DNA of 64,000 nt, taken from assembly GCF_045679555.1 (NCBI RefSeq), contig NC_092089.1:6748675-6812674 (forward strand), in the 5' to 3' direction. Below are positions 1 through 15,190 of the stretch, piece by piece. A model generated the notes under the pieces. It ran no database searches and had not been told where the DNA came from. It saw nothing but the letters and a program-made list of their open reading frames with translations. Both the position numbers and the translations under genes were made by a program. How positions within the stretch are numbered: the first letter of the stretch is position 1; each line of letters starts with the position of its first letter. The DNA is from Salvelinus alpinus. Its lineage: Eukaryota > Chordata > Actinopteri > Salmoniformes > Salmonidae.

Positions 1-652
1 TGGCTGTGTTTTTTGGGATATGGTGGTGAGCTAACATAAATATATGTTGTGTTTTCGCTGTAAAACATTTTTAAAAATCAGACATGTTGACTGGATTCAC
101 AAGATGTTTATCTTTCATTTGCTGTATTGGACTTGTGATTTCATGATATTATATAATATACCTGTGGCGCTAGGCCAGGCTATGCTAGTCAGCGTTTCTG
201 ATGACAATGATCCCGGATCCGGGATGGGTGGTCCAGAAAGGTTTAAGGGGTTGTGAAAAACAACTGCCATTTCAGTTTACGGAAGTGTCTGGAACCTAAC
301 TTAAAGGAACTAGAGAAGACACCTGACCTGATAATGTCATGCTAAAACCTTGCATCTTCCTCTGTGTTGGAAATAGGCACTATTCTCCTGTCGGCATTAC
401 AGATCTGGCATTCGGTACACTGGGTTCCTCACACAATGTTGAATTCGACAAGATTTCTTGAAACTTCTACAAGTGTCCTTAGTTCTCTTTGTTTGAAATG
501 TCAGGGAAAAACTGGCCTAACGTGATGTCTGTCCGTAAGATCCATTTGCTAGAAGTGTAAACTAGGTCATAGTGGTCGACTGAGGCCAGGGTTCAGAAAG
601 CAGAAGACGGATGATCAGAGGGGTGGGGGCACATGAGGGGGCATCTCTAAAT
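1..652. other. Unassigned left-flank sequence, no gene seen
   Basis: I see no supportable gene here. A 70-codon open frame at 44-256 (+) has no recognisable motif and no context. A 16-bp perfect palindrome, ATCCCGGATCCGGGAT, lies at 210-225. The phrase 'GATCCCGGATCCGGGA' resembles dispersed salmonid repeat sequence, so part of this may be the end of an old interspersed element. The stretch ends where the 35-bp minisatellite begins. Confidence 0.4.
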
Positions 653-1075
653 ATAGATGTCAGAACACGACTCTGACTCAGTGTTAAAAAGATCTCAAAA
701 CACTTCTCTGACTCAGTGTTAAAAAGATCTCAAAACACTTCTCTGACTCAGTGTTAAAAAGATGTCAGGACACTACTCTGACTCAGTGTTAAAAAGATCT
801 CAGAACACTACTCTGACTCAGTGTTAAAAAGATCTCAGAACACTACTCTGACTCAGTGTTAAAAAGATCTCAGAACACTACTCTGACTCAGTGTTAAAAA
901 GATCTCAAAACGCTACTCTGACTCAGTGTTAAAAAGATGCCAGGACACTACTCTGACTCAGTGTTAAAAAGATGCCAGGACACTACTCTGACTCAGTGTT
1001 AAAAAGATCTCAGAACACTACTCTGACTCAGTGTTAAAAAGATCTCAGAATACTACTCTGACTCAGTGTTAAAAA
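653..1075. repeat. 35-bp minisatellite, 12 copies, AP-1 consensus in each unit
   Basis: The unit is 35 bp and contains GATCTCAGAACACTAC followed by TCTGACTCAGTGTTAAAAA. Twelve units are in register: the heptamer TGACTCA starts at 674 and recurs every 35 bp to 1059. Variation sits mostly in the first half of the unit (GATCTC/GATGCC/GATGTC, and AGAACAC/AAAACAC/AGGACAC). The TGACTCAGTGTTAAAAA half is invariant in the copies I read. TGACTCA is the established AP-1 (Fos/Jun) core; any function here is inference. Confidence 0.9.
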
Positions 1076-1106
1076 CCTGTTGGGACAAAAGTGCTAAAAT
1101 CACTCA

Positions 1107-1156
1107 CTCACACACACACAGCAAACAACCATTTAGGAAGATGGGTGTGTGTGTGA
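1107..1156. repeat. Inverted pair of short CA and GT microsatellites
   Basis: A short (CA)n run at about 1109-1120 is followed, roughly 24 bp later, by a (GT)n run at about 1144-1156. The two are complementary, so the strand could fold into a stem of about 12 bp. Both runs are short. Confidence 0.6.
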
Positions 1157-1284
1157 AGGAAAAACCCCTTTTTGAAATGTTTTCTTATTAAAAGAAATGG
1201 ATGAGTGATTTGAGTCTCTAAAGACAGTGTTTCATGTATTTCCCAGTCCCAATGCTTTGCCCTGGTTAATACTGTCTCTATCAA

Positions 1285-1390
1285 GTCGGTGTACAATTGG
1301 CCCAGCGTCGTCCGGGTTTGGCCGATGTAGGCCGTCATTGTAAATAAGAATTTGTTCTTAACTGACTTGGTTAAAGGGTTAAATACATTT
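1285..1390 (+). mobile_element. SINE-like dispersed salmonid repeat tail
   Basis: The sequence passes through CAATTGGCCCAGCGTCGTCC, GGCCGATGTAGGCCGTCATT and AAGAATTTGTTCTTAACTGA. I recognise this as a very common dispersed fish/salmonid retroposon tail. The element could extend left to about 1205. It breaks down into an AT-rich end (TATATATATAT) at the assembly gap. The exact family name is uncertain; a repeat-library search would settle it. Confidence 0.5.
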
Positions 1391-1400
1391 ATATATATAT

Positions 1401-1500
1401 NNNNNNNNNNNNNNNNNNNNNNNNNNNNNNNNNNNNNNNNNNNNNNNNNNNNNNNNNNNNNNNNNNNNNNNNNNNNNNNNNNNNNNNNNNNNNNNNNNNN
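1401..1500. other. Assembly gap of exactly 100 N
   Basis: One hundred consecutive N, a common placeholder for a gap of unknown size. It sits between a dispersed-repeat tail and the first readable unit of the 31-kb satellite. The satellite's true left boundary and full length are therefore unknown. Translations that cross this interval are meaningless. Confidence 0.98.
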
Positions 1501-4500
1501 TTTATATAGTACACTACTATAGACCAGGGCCCTATGGTAACACTGGGCTTTATATAGTACACTACTATAGACCAGGGCCCTATGGTAACACTGGGCTTTA
1601 TATAGTACACTACTATAGACCAGGGCCCTATGGTAACACTGGACTTTATATAGTACACTACTATAGACCAGGGCCCTATGGTAACACTGGGCTTTATATA
1701 GTACACTACTATAGACCAGGGCCCTATGGTAACACTGGGCTTTATATAGTACACTACTATAGACCAGGGCCCTATGGTAACACTGGGCTTTATATAGTAC
1801 ACTACTATAGACCAGGGCCCTATGGTAACACTGGGCTTTATATAGTACACTACTATAGACCAGGGCCCTATGGTAACACTGGACTTTATATAGTACACTA
1901 CTATAGACCAGGGCCCTATGGTAACACTGGACTTTATATAGTACACTACTATAGACCAGGGCCCTATGGTAACACTTTATATAGTACACTACTATAGACC
2001 AGGGCCCTATGGTAACACTTTATATAGTACACTACTATAGACCAGGGCCCTATGGTAACACTTTATATAGTACACTACTATAGACCAGGGCCCTATGGTA
2101 ACACTGGACTTTATATAGTACACTACTATAGACCAGGGCCCTATGGTAACACTGGACTTTATATAGTACACTACTATAGACCAGGGCCCTATGGTAACAC
2201 TTTATATAGTACACTACTATAGACCAGGGCCCTATGGTAACACTGGACGTTATATAGTACACTACTATAGACCAGGGCCCTATGGTAACACTTTATATAG
2301 TACACTACTATAGACCAGGGCCCTATGGTAACACTTTATATAGTACACTACTATAGACCAGGGCCCTATGGTAACACTGGACTTTATATAGTACACTACT
2401 ATAGACCAGGGCCCTATGGTAACACTTTATATAGTACACTACTATAGACCAGGGCCCTATGGTAACACTGGACTTTATATAGTACACTACTATAGACCAG
2501 GGCCCTATGGTAACACTTTATATAGTACACTACTATAGACCAGGGCCCTATGGTAACACTGGACGTTATATAGTACACTACTATAGACCAGGGCCCTATG
2601 GTAACACTTTATATAGTACACTACTATAGACCAGGGCCCTATGGTAACACTTTATATAGTACACTACTATAGACCAGGGCCCTATGGTAACACTTTATAT
2701 AGTACACTACTATAGACCAGGGCCCTATGGTAACACTGGACTTTATATAGTACACTACTATAGACCAGGGCCCTATGGTAACACTGGACTTTATATAGTA
2801 CACTACTATAGACCAGGGCCCTATGGTAACACTTTATATAGTACACTACTATAGACCAGGGCCCTATGGTAACACTGGACGTTATATAGTACACTACTAT
2901 AGACCAGGGCCCTATGGTAACACTTTATATAGTACACTACTATAGACCAGGGCCCTATGGTAACACTTTATATAGTACACTACTATAGACCAGGGCCCTA
3001 TGGTAACACTGGACTTTATATAGTACACTACTATAGACCAGGGCCCTATGGTAACACTTTATATAGTACACTACTATAGACCAGGGCCCTATGGTAACAC
3101 TGGACTTTATATAGTACACTACTATAGACCAGGGCCCTATGGTAACACTTTGTATAGTACACTACTATAGACCAGGGCCCTATGGTAACACTGGACGTTA
3201 TATAGTACACTACTATAGACCAGGGCCCTATGGTAACACTTTATATAGTACACTACTATAGACCAGGGCCCTATGGTAACACTTTATATAGTACACTACT
3301 ATAGACCAGGGCCCTATGGTAACACGTTATATAGTACACTACTATAGACCAGGGCCCTATGGTAACACTTTATATAGTACACTACTATAGACCAGGGCCC
3401 TATGGTAACACGTTATATAGTACACTACTATAGACCAGGGCCCTATGGTAACACTTTATATAGTACACTACTATAGACCAGGGCCCTATGGTAACACTTT
3501 ATATAGTACACTACTATAGACCAGGGCCCTATGGTAACACTTTATATAGTACACTACTATAGACCAGGGCCCTATGGTAACACTGTATATAGTACACTAC
3601 TATAGACCAGGGCCCTATGGTAACACTTTATATAGTACACTACTATAGACCAGGGCCCTATGGTAACACTTTATATAGTACACTACTATAGACCAGGGCC
3701 CTATGGTAACACTTTATATAGTACACTACTATAGACCAGGGCCCTATGGTAACACTTTATATAGTACACTACTATAGACCAGGGCCCTATGGTAACACTG
3801 TATATAGTACACTACTATAGACCAGGGCCCTATGGTAACACTTTATATAGTACACTACTATAGACCAGGGCCCTATGGTAACACGTTATATAGTACACTA
3901 CTATAGACCAGGGCCCTTTGGTAACACTTTATATAGTACACTACTATAGACCAGGGCCCTATGGTAACACTGGACTTTATATAGTACACTACTATAGACC
4001 AGGGCCCTATGGTAACACTTTATATAGTACACTACTATAGACCAGGGCCCTATGGTAACACTTTATATAGTACACAACTATAGACCAGGGCCCTATGGTA
4101 ACACTGGACGTTATATAGTACACTACTATAGACCAGGGCCCTATGGTAACACTTTATATAGTACACTACTATAGACCAGGGCCCTATGGTAACACGTTAT
4201 ATAGTACACTACTATAGACCAGGGCCCTATGGTAACACTTTATATAGTACACTACTATAGACCAGGGCCCTATGGTAACACTGTATATAGTACACTACTA
4301 TAGACCAGGGCCCTATGGTAACACTTTATATAGTACACTACTATAGACCAGGGCCCTATGGTAACACGTTATATAGTACACTACTATAGACCAGGGCCCT
4401 ATGGTAACACTTTATATAGTACACTACTATAGACCAGGGCCCTATGGTAACACTGGACTTTATATAGTACACTACTATAGACCAGGGCCCTATGGTAACA

Positions 4501-7500
4501 CTTTATATAGTACACTACTATAGACCAGGGCCCTATGGTAACACTTTATATAGTACACTACTATAGACCAGGGCCCTATGGTAACACTGGACGTTATATA
4601 GTACACTACTATAGACCAGGGCCCTATGGTAACACTTTATATAGTACACTACTATAGACCAGGGCCCTATGGTAACACGTTATATAGTACACTACTATAG
4701 ACCAGGGCCCTATGGTAACACTTTATATAGTACACTACTATAGACCAGGGCCCTATGGTAACACTTTATATAGTACACTACTATAGACCAGGGCCCTATG
4801 GTAACACTTTATATAGTACACTACTATAGACCAGGGCCCTATGGTAACACTGGACTTTATATAGTACACTACTATAGACCAGGGCCCTATGGTAACACTG
4901 GACTTTATATAGTACACTACTATAGACCAGGGCCCTATGGTAACACTTTATATAGTACACTACTATAGACCAGGGCCCTATGGTAACACTGGACTTTATA
5001 TAGTACACTACTATAGACCAGGGCCCTATGGTAACACTTTATATAGTACACTACTATAGACCAGGGCCCTATGGTAACACTGGACGTTATATAGTACACT
5101 ACTATAGACCAGGGCCCTATGGTAACACTTTATATAGTACACTACTATAGACCAGGGCCCTATGGTAACACTTTATATAGTACACTACTATAGACCAGGG
5201 CCCTATGGTAACACGTTATATAGTACACTACTATAGACCAGGGCCCTATGGTAACACGTTATATAGTACACTACTATAGACCAGGGCCCTATGGTAACAC
5301 TGGACTTTATATAGTACACTACTATAGACCAGGGCCCTCTGGTAACACTTTATATAGTACACTACTATAGACCAGGGCCCTATGGTAACACTTTATATAG
5401 TACACTACTATAGACCAGGGCCCTATGGTAACACTTTATATAGTACACTACTATAGACCAGGGCCCTATGGTAACACTTTATATAGTACACTACTATAGA
5501 CCAGGGCCCTATGGTAACACTGGACTTTATATAGTACACTACTATAGACCAGGGCCCTATGGTAACACTTTATATAGTACACTACTATAGACCAGGGCCC
5601 TATGGTAACACTGGACGTTATATAGTACACTACTATAGACCAGGGCCCTATGGTAACACTTTATATAGTACACTACTATAGACCAGGGCCCTATGGTAAC
5701 ACTTTATATAGTACACTACTATAGACCAGGGCCCTATGGTAACACTTTATATAGTACACTACTATAGACCAGGGCCCTATGGTAACACTGGACTTTATAT
5801 AGTACACTACTATAGACCAGGGCCCTATGGTAACACTGGACTTTATATAGTACACTACTATAGACCAGGGCCCTATGGTAACACTTTATATAGTACACTA
5901 CTATAGACCAGGGCCCTATGGTAACACTGGACGTTATATAGTACACTACTATAGACCAGGGCCCTATGGTAACACTTTATATAGTACACTACTATAGACC
6001 AGGGCCCTATGGTAACACTTTATATAGTACACTACTATAGACCAGGGCCCTATGGTAACACTGGACTTTATATAGTACACTACTATAGACCAGGGCCCTA
6101 TGGTAACACTTTATATAGTACACTACTATAGACCAGGGCCCTATGGTAACACTTTATATAGTACACAACTATAGACCAGGGCCCTATGGTAACACTGGAC
6201 GTTATATAGTACACTACTATAGACCAGGGCCCTATGGTAACACTTTATATAGTACACTACTATAGACCAGGGCCCTATGGTAACACGTTATATAGTACAC
6301 TACTATAGACCAGGGCCCTATGGTAACACTTTATATAGTACACTACTATAGACCAGGGCCCTATGGTAACACTGTATATAGTACACTACTATAGACCAGG
6401 GCCCTATGGTAACACTTTATATAGTACACTACTATAGACCAGGGCCCTATGGTAACACGTTATATAGTACACTACTATAGACCAGGGCCCTATGGTAACA
6501 CTTTATATAGTACACTACTATAGACCAGGGCCCTATGGTAACACTGGACTTTATATAGTACACTACTATAGACCAGGGCCCTATGGTAACACTTTATATA
6601 GTACACTACTATAGACCAGGGCCCTATGGTAACACTTTATATAGTACACTACTATAGACCAGGGCCCTATGGTAACACTGGACGTTATATAGTACACTAC
6701 TATAGACCAGGGCCCTATGGTAACACTTTATATAGTACACTACTATAGACCAGGGCCCTATGGTAACACGTTATATAGTACACTACTATAGACCAGGGCC
6801 CTATGGTAACACTTTATATAGTACACTACTATAGACCAGGGCCCTATGGTAACACTTTATATAGTACACTACTATAGACCAGGGCCCTATGGTAACACTT
6901 TATATAGTACACTACTATAGACCAGGGCCCTATGGTAACACTGGACTTTATATAGTACACTACTATAGACCAGGGCCCTATGGTAACACTGGACTTTATA
7001 TAGTACACTACTATAGACCAGGGCCCTATGGTAACACTTTATATAGTACACTACTATAGACCAGGGCCCTATGGTAACACTGGACTTTATATAGTACACT
7101 ACTATAGACCAGGGCCCTATGGTAACACTTTATATAGTACACTACTATAGACCAGGGCCCTATGGTAACACTGGACGTTATATAGTACACTACTATAGAC
7201 CAGGGCCCTATGGTAACACTTTATATAGTACACTACTATAGACCAGGGCCCTATGGTAACACTTTATATAGTACACTACTATAGACCAGGGCCCTATGGT
7301 AACACGTTATATAGTACACTACTATAGACCAGGGCCCTATGGTAACACGTTATATAGTACACTACTATAGACCAGGGCCCTATGGTAACACTGGACTTTA
7401 TATAGTACACTACTATAGACCAGGGCCCTCTGGTAACACTTTATATAGTACACTACTATAGACCAGGGCCCTATGGTAACACTTTATATAGTACACTACT

Positions 7501-9080
7501 ATAGACCAGGGCCCTATGGTAACACTTTATATAGTACACTACTATAGACCAGGGCCCTATGGTAACACTTTATATAGTACACTACTATAGACCAGGGCCC
7601 TATGGTAACACTGGACTTTATATAGTACACTACTATAGACCAGGGCCCTATGGTAACACTGGACTTTATATAGTACACTACTATAGACCAGGGCCCTATG
7701 GTAACACTTTATATAGTACACTACTATAGACCAGGGCCCTATGGTAACACGTTATATAGTACACTACTATAGACCAGGGCCCTATGGTAACACTGGACTT
7801 GATATAGTACACTACTGTAGACCAGGGCCCTATGGTAACACTTTATATAGTACACTACTATAGACCAGGGCCCTATGGTAACACTTTATATAGTATACTA
7901 CTATAGACCAGGGCCCTATGGTAACACTTTATATAGTACACTACTATAGACCAGGGCCCTATGGTAACACTATATATAGTACACTACTATAGACCAGGGC
8001 CCTATGGTAACACTGGGCTTTATATAGTACACAACTATAGACCAGGGCCCTATGGTAACACTTTATATAGTACACTACTAGAGACCAGGGCCCTATGGTA
8101 ACACTTTATATAGTACACTACTATAGACCAGGGCCCTATGGTAACACTGGGCTTTATATAGTACACTACTATAGACCAGGGCCCTATGGTAACACGTTAT
8201 ATAGTACACTACTATAGACCAGGGCCCTATGGTAACACGTTATATAGTACACTACTATAGACCAGGGCCCTATGGTAACACTGGACTTTATATAGTACAC
8301 TACTATAGACCAGGGCCCTATGGTAACACATTATATAGTACACTACTATAGACCAGGGCCCTATGGTAACACAGGGCTTTATATAGTACACTACTATAGA
8401 CCAGGGGCCTATGGTATCACGTTATATAGTACACTACTATAGACCAGGGCCCTATGGTAACACGTTATATAGTACACTACTATAGACCAGGGCCCTATGG
8501 TAACACTGGACTTTATACAGTACACTACTATAGACCAGGGCCCTATGGTAACACATTATATAGTACACTACTATAGACCAGGGCCCTATGGTAACACTTT
8601 ATATAGTACACTACTATAGACCAGGACCCTATGGTAACACTGGACTTTATATAGTACACTACTATAGACCAGGGCCCTATGGTAACACTTTATATAGTAC
8701 ACTACTATAGACCAGGGCCCTATGGTAACACTGGACTTTATATAGTACACTACTATAGACCAGGGCCCTATGGTAACACTGGGCTTTATATAGTACACTA
8801 CTATAGACCAGGGCCCTATGGTAACACTTTATATAGTACACTACTATAGACCAGGGACCTATGGTAACACTGGGCTTTATATAGTACACTACTATAGACC
8901 AGGGCCCTATGGTAACACTGGGCTTTATATAGTACACTACTATAGACCAGGGCCCTATGGTAACACTTTATATAGTACACTACTATAGACCAGGGCCCTA
9001 TGGTAACACGTTATATAGTACACTACTATAGACCAGGGCCCTATGGTAACACGTTATATAGTACACTACTATAGACCAGG

Positions 9081-9560
9081 GCCCCATGGTAACACTGGGC
9101 TTTATATAGTACACTACTATAGACCAGGGCCCTATGGTAACACTTTATATAGTACACTACTATAGACCAGGGCCCTATGGTAACACGTTATATAGTACAC
9201 TACTATAGACCAGGGCCCCATGGTAACACTGGGCTTTATATAGTACACTACTATAGACCAGGGCCCTATGGTAACACTTTATATAGTACACTACTATAGA
9301 CCAGGGCCCTATGGTAACACGTTATATAGTACACTACTATAGACCAGGGCCCCATGGTAACACTGGGCTTTATATAGTACACTACTATAGACCAGGGCCC
9401 TATGGTAACACTTTATATAGTACACTACTATAGACCAGGGCCCTATGGTAACACGTTATATAGTACACTACTATAGACCAGGGCCCCATGGTAACACTGG
9501 GCTTTATATAGTACACTACTATAGACCAGGGCCCTATGGTAACACTTTATATAGTACACT
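9081..9560. repeat. Trimeric higher-order repeat, 134-bp period, four copies
   Basis: Within the big satellite, the variant GGGCCCCATGG (normally GGGCCCTATGG) occurs at about 9081, 9215, 9349 and 9483, exactly 134 bp apart. 134 equals two 43-bp units plus one 48-bp unit. The same 134-bp step is the difference between two of the longer block periods elsewhere in the array (2877 and 3011 bp). Confidence 0.85.
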
Positions 9561-12500
9561 ACTATAGACCAGGGCCCTATGGTAACACGTTATATAGTAC
9601 ACTACTATAGACCAGGGCCCTATGGTAACACGTTATATAGTACACTACTATAGACCAGGGCCCTATGGTAACACGTTATATATTACACTACTATAGACCA
9701 GGGCCCTATGGTAACACTGGACTTTATATAGTACACTACTATAGACCAGGGCCCTATGGTAACACTGGGCTTTATATAGTACACTACTATAGACCAGGGC
9801 CCTATGGTAACACTGGGCTTTATATAGTACACTACTATAGACCAGGGCCCTATGGTAACACTGGGCTTTATATAGTACACTACTATAGACCAGGGCCCTA
9901 TGGTAACACTGGGCTTTATATAGTACACTACTATAGACCAGGGCCCTATGGTAACACTGGACTTTATATAGTACACTACTATAGACCAGGGCCCTATGGT
10001 AACACTGGGCTTTAAATAGTACACTACTATAGACCAGGGCCCTATGGTAACACTGGGCTTTATATAGTACACTACTATAGACCAGGGCCCTATGGTAACA
10101 CTGGGCTTTATATAGTACACTACTATAGACCAGGGCCCTATGGTAACACTGGGCTTTATATAGTACACTACTATAGACCAGGGCCCTATGGTAACACTGG
10201 ACTATATATAGTACACTACTATAGACCAGGGCCCTATGGTAACACTGGACTTTATATAGTACACTACTATAGACCAGGGCCCTATGGTAACACTGGACTT
10301 TATATAGTACACTACTATAGACCAGGGCCCTATGGTAACACTTTATATAGTACACTACTATAGACCAGGGCCCTATGGTAACACTTTATATAGTACACTA
10401 CTATAGACCAGGGCCCTATGGTAACACTGGACTTTATATAGTACACTACTATAGACCAGGGCCCTATGGTAACACTTTATATAGTACACTACTATAGACC
10501 AGGGCCCTATGGTAACACTGGACGTTATATAGTACACTACTATAGACCAGGGCCCTATGGTAACACTTTATATAGTACACTACTATAGACCAGGGCCCTA
10601 TGGTAACACTTTATATAGTACACTACTATAGACCAGGGCCCTATGGTAACACTGGACTTTATATAGTACACTACTATAGACCAGGGCCCTATGGTAACAC
10701 TGGGCTTTATATAGTACACTACTATAGACCAGGGCCCTATGGTAACACTGGGCTTTATATAGTACACTACTATAGACCAGGGCCCTATGGTAACACTGGA
10801 CTTTATATAGTACACTACTATAGACCAGGGCCCTATGGTAACACTGGGCTTTATATAGTACACTACTATAGACCAGGGCCCTATGGTAACACTGGGCTTT
10901 ATATAGTACACTACTATAGACCAGGGCCCTATGGTAACACTGGGCTTTATATAGTACACTACTATAGACCAGGGCCCTATGGTAACACTGGGCTTTATAT
11001 AGTACACTACTATAGACCAGGGCCCTATGGTAACACTGGACTTTATATAGTACACTACTATAGACCAGGGCCCTATGGTAACACTGGACTTTATATAGTA
11101 CACTACTATAGACCAGGGCCCTATGGTAACACTGGACTTTATATAGTACACTACTATAGACCAGGGCCCTATGGTAACACTTTATATAGTACACTACTAT
11201 AGACCAGGGCCCTATGGTAACACTTTATATAGTACACTACTATAGACCAGGGCCCTATGGTAACACTTTATATAGTACACTACTATAGACCAGGGCCCTA
11301 TGGTAACACTGGACTTTATATAGTACACTACTATAGACCAGGGCCCTATGGTAACACTTTATATAGTACACTACTATAGACCAGGGCCCTATGGTAACAC
11401 TGGACGTTATATAGTACACTACTATAGACCAGGGCCCTATGGTAACACTTTATATAGTACACTACTATAGACCAGGGCCCTATGGTAACACTTTATATAG
11501 TACACTACTATAGACCAGGGCCCTATGGTAACACTGGACTTTATATAGTACACTACTATAGACCAGGGCCCTATGGTAACACTTTATATAGTACACTACT
11601 ATAGACCAGGGCCCTATGGTAACACTGGACTTTATATAGTACACTACTATAGACCAGGGCCCTATGGTAACACTTTATATAGTACACTACTATAGACCAG
11701 GGACCTATGGTAACACTGGACGTTATATAGTACACTACTATAGACCAGGGCCCTATGGTAACACTTTATATAGTACACTACTATAGACCAGGGCCCTATG
11801 GTAACACTGGACTTTATATAGTACACTACTATAGACCAGGGCCCTATGGTAACACTGGGCTTTATATAGTACACTACTATAGACCAGGGCCCTATGGTAA
11901 CACTGGGCTTTATATAGTACACTACTATAGACCAGGGCCCTATGGTAACACTGGACTTTATATAGTACACTACTATAGACCAGGGCCCTATGGTAACACT
12001 GGGCTTTATATAGTACACTACTATAGACCAGGGCCCTATGGTAACACTGGGCTTTATATAGTACACTACTATAGACCAGGGCCCTATGGTAACACTGGGC
12101 TTTATATAGTACACTACTATAGACCAGGGCCCTATGGTAACACTGGGCTTTATATAGTACACTACTATAGACCAGGGCCCTATGGTAACACTGGACTTTA
12201 TATAGTACACTACTATAGACCAGGGCCCTATGGTAACACTGGACTTTATATAGTACACTACTATAGACCAGGGCCCTATGGTAACACTGGACTTTATATA
12301 GTACACTACTATAGACCAGGGCCCTATGGTAACACTTTATATAGTACACTACTATAGACCAGGGCCCTATGGTAACACTTTATATAGTACACTACTATAG
12401 ACCAGGGCCCTATGGTAACACTTTATATAGTACACTACTATAGACCAGGGCCCTATGGTAACACTGGACTTTATATAGTACACTACTATAGACCAGGGCC

Positions 12501-15190
12501 CTATGGTAACACTTTATATAGTACACTACTATAGACCAGGGCCCTATGGTAACACTGGACGTTATATAGTACACTACTATAGACCAGGGCCCTATGGTAA
12601 CACTTTATATAGTACACTACTATAGACCAGGGCCCTATGGTAACACTTTATATAGTACACTACTATAGACCAGGGCCCTATGGTAACACTGGACTTTATA
12701 TAGTACACTACTATAGACCAGGGCCCTATGGTAACACTTTATATAGTACACTACTATAGACCAGGGCCCTATGGTAACACTGGACTTTATATAGTACACT
12801 ACTATAGACCAGGGCCCTATGGTAACACTTTATATAGTACACTACTATAGACCAGGGACCTATGGTAACACTGGACGTTATATAGTACACTACTATAGAC
12901 CAGGGCCCTATGGTAACACTTTATATAGTACACTACTATAGACCACGGCCCTATGGTAACACTTTATATAGTACACTACTATAGACCAGGGCCCTATGGT
13001 AACACGTTATATAGTACACTACTATAGACCAGGGCCCTATGGTAACACTTTATATAGTACACTACTATAGACCAGGGCCCTATGGTAACACGTTATATAG
13101 TACACTACTATAGACCAGGGCCCTATGGTAACACTTTATATAGTACACTACTATAGACCAGGGCCCTATGGTAACACTTTATATAGTACACTACTATAGA
13201 CCAGGGCCCTATGGTAACACTTTATATAGTACACTACTATAGACCAGGGCCCTATGGTAACACTGTATATAGTACACTACTATAGACCAGGGCCCTATGG
13301 TAACACTTTATATAGTACACTACTATAGACCAGGGCCCTATGGTAACACGTTATATAGTACACTACTATAGACCAGGGCCCTATGGTAACACTTTATATA
13401 GTACACTACTATAGACCAGGGCCCTATGGTAACACTGGACTTTATATAGTACACTACTATAGACCAGGGCCCTATGGTAACACTTTATATAGTACACTAC
13501 TATAGACCAGGGCCCTATGGTAACACTTTATATAGTACACTACTATAGACCAGGGCCCTATGGTAACACTGGACATTATATAGTACACTACTATAGACCA
13601 GGGCCCTATGGTAACACTTTATATAGTACACTACTATAGACCAGGGCCCTATGGTAACACGTTATATAGTACACTACTATAGACCAGGGCCCTATGGTAA
13701 CACTTTATATAGTACACTACTATAGACCAGGGCCCTATGGTAACACTGTATATAGTACACTACTATAGACCAGGGCCCTATGGTAACACTTTATATAGTA
13801 CACTACTATAGACCAGGGCCCTATGGTAACACGTTATATAGTACACTACTATAGACCAGGGCCCTATGGTAACACTTTATATAGTACACTACTATAGACC
13901 AGGGCCCTATGGTAACACTGGACTTTATATAGTACACTACTATAGACCAGGGCCCTATGGTAACACTTTATATAGTACACTACTATAGACCAGGGCCCTA
14001 TGGTAACACTTTATATAGTACACTACTATAGACCAGGGCCCTATGGTAACACTGGACGTTATATAGTACACTACTATAGACCAGGGCCCTATGGTAACAC
14101 TTTATATAGTACACTACTATAGACCAGGGCCCTATGGTAACACGTTATATAGTACACTACTATAGACCAGGGCCCTATGGTAACACTTTATATAGTACAC
14201 TACTATAGACCAGGGCCCTATGGTAACACTTTATATAGTACACTACTATAGACCAGGGCCCTATGGTAACACTTTATATAGTACACTACTATAGACCAGG
14301 GCCCTATGGTAACACTGGACTTTATATAGTACACTACTATAGACCAGGGCCCTATGGTAACACTGGACTTTATATAGTACACTACTATAGACCAGGGCCC
14401 TATGGTAACACTTTATATAGTACACTACTATAGACCAGGGCCCTATGGTAACACTGGACTTTATATAGTACACTACTATAGACCAGGGCCCTATGGTAAC
14501 ACTTTATATAGTACACTACTATAGACCAGGGCCCTATGGTAACACTGAACGTTATATAGTACACTACTATAGACCAGGGCCCTATGGTAACACTTTATAT
14601 AGTACACTACTATAGACCAGGGCCCTATGGTAACACTTTATATAGTACACTACTATAGACCAGGGCCCTATGGTAACACGTTATATAGTACACTACTATA
14701 GACCAGGGCCCTATGGTAACACGTTATATAGTACACTACTATAGACCAGGGCCCTATGGTAACACTGGACTTTATATAGTACACTACTATAGACCAGGGC
14801 CCTATGGTAACACTTTATATAGTACACTACTATAGACCAGGGCCCTATGGTAACACTTTATATAGTACACTACTATAGACCAGGGCCCTATGGTAACACT
14901 TTATATAGTACACTACTATAGACCAGGGCCCTATGGTAACACTTTATATAGTACACTACTATAGACCAGGGCCCTATGGTAACACTGGACTTTATATAGT
15001 ACACTACTATAGACCAGGGCCCTATGGTAACACTGGACTTTATATAGTACACTACTATAGACCAGGGCCCTATGGTAACACTTTATATAGTACACTACTA
15101 TAGACCAGGGCCCTATGGTAACACGTTATATAGTACACTACTATAGACCAGGGCCCTATGGTAACACTGGACTTTATATAGTACACTACT

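Noticed and set aside
44..256. 70-codon frame at the left edge
   Set aside because: Short, no family recognised, and it overlaps sequence resembling an interspersed repeat.
653..1075. CRISPR-like regular repeats
   Set aside because: There are no unique spacers; repeat follows repeat directly. The same holds for every array in the window, and the host is a vertebrate.
1108..1989. 293-codon minus-strand open frame across the gap
   Set aside because: It crosses 100 N and otherwise translates 48-bp satellite units (16 codons each), which are open in several frames.
10598..12357. Pairs of ~200-codon open frames on both strands in the satellite
   Set aside because: Runs of 48-bp units keep frames open on both strands at once; the frames end where a 43-bp unit breaks register. 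No independent coding evidence.
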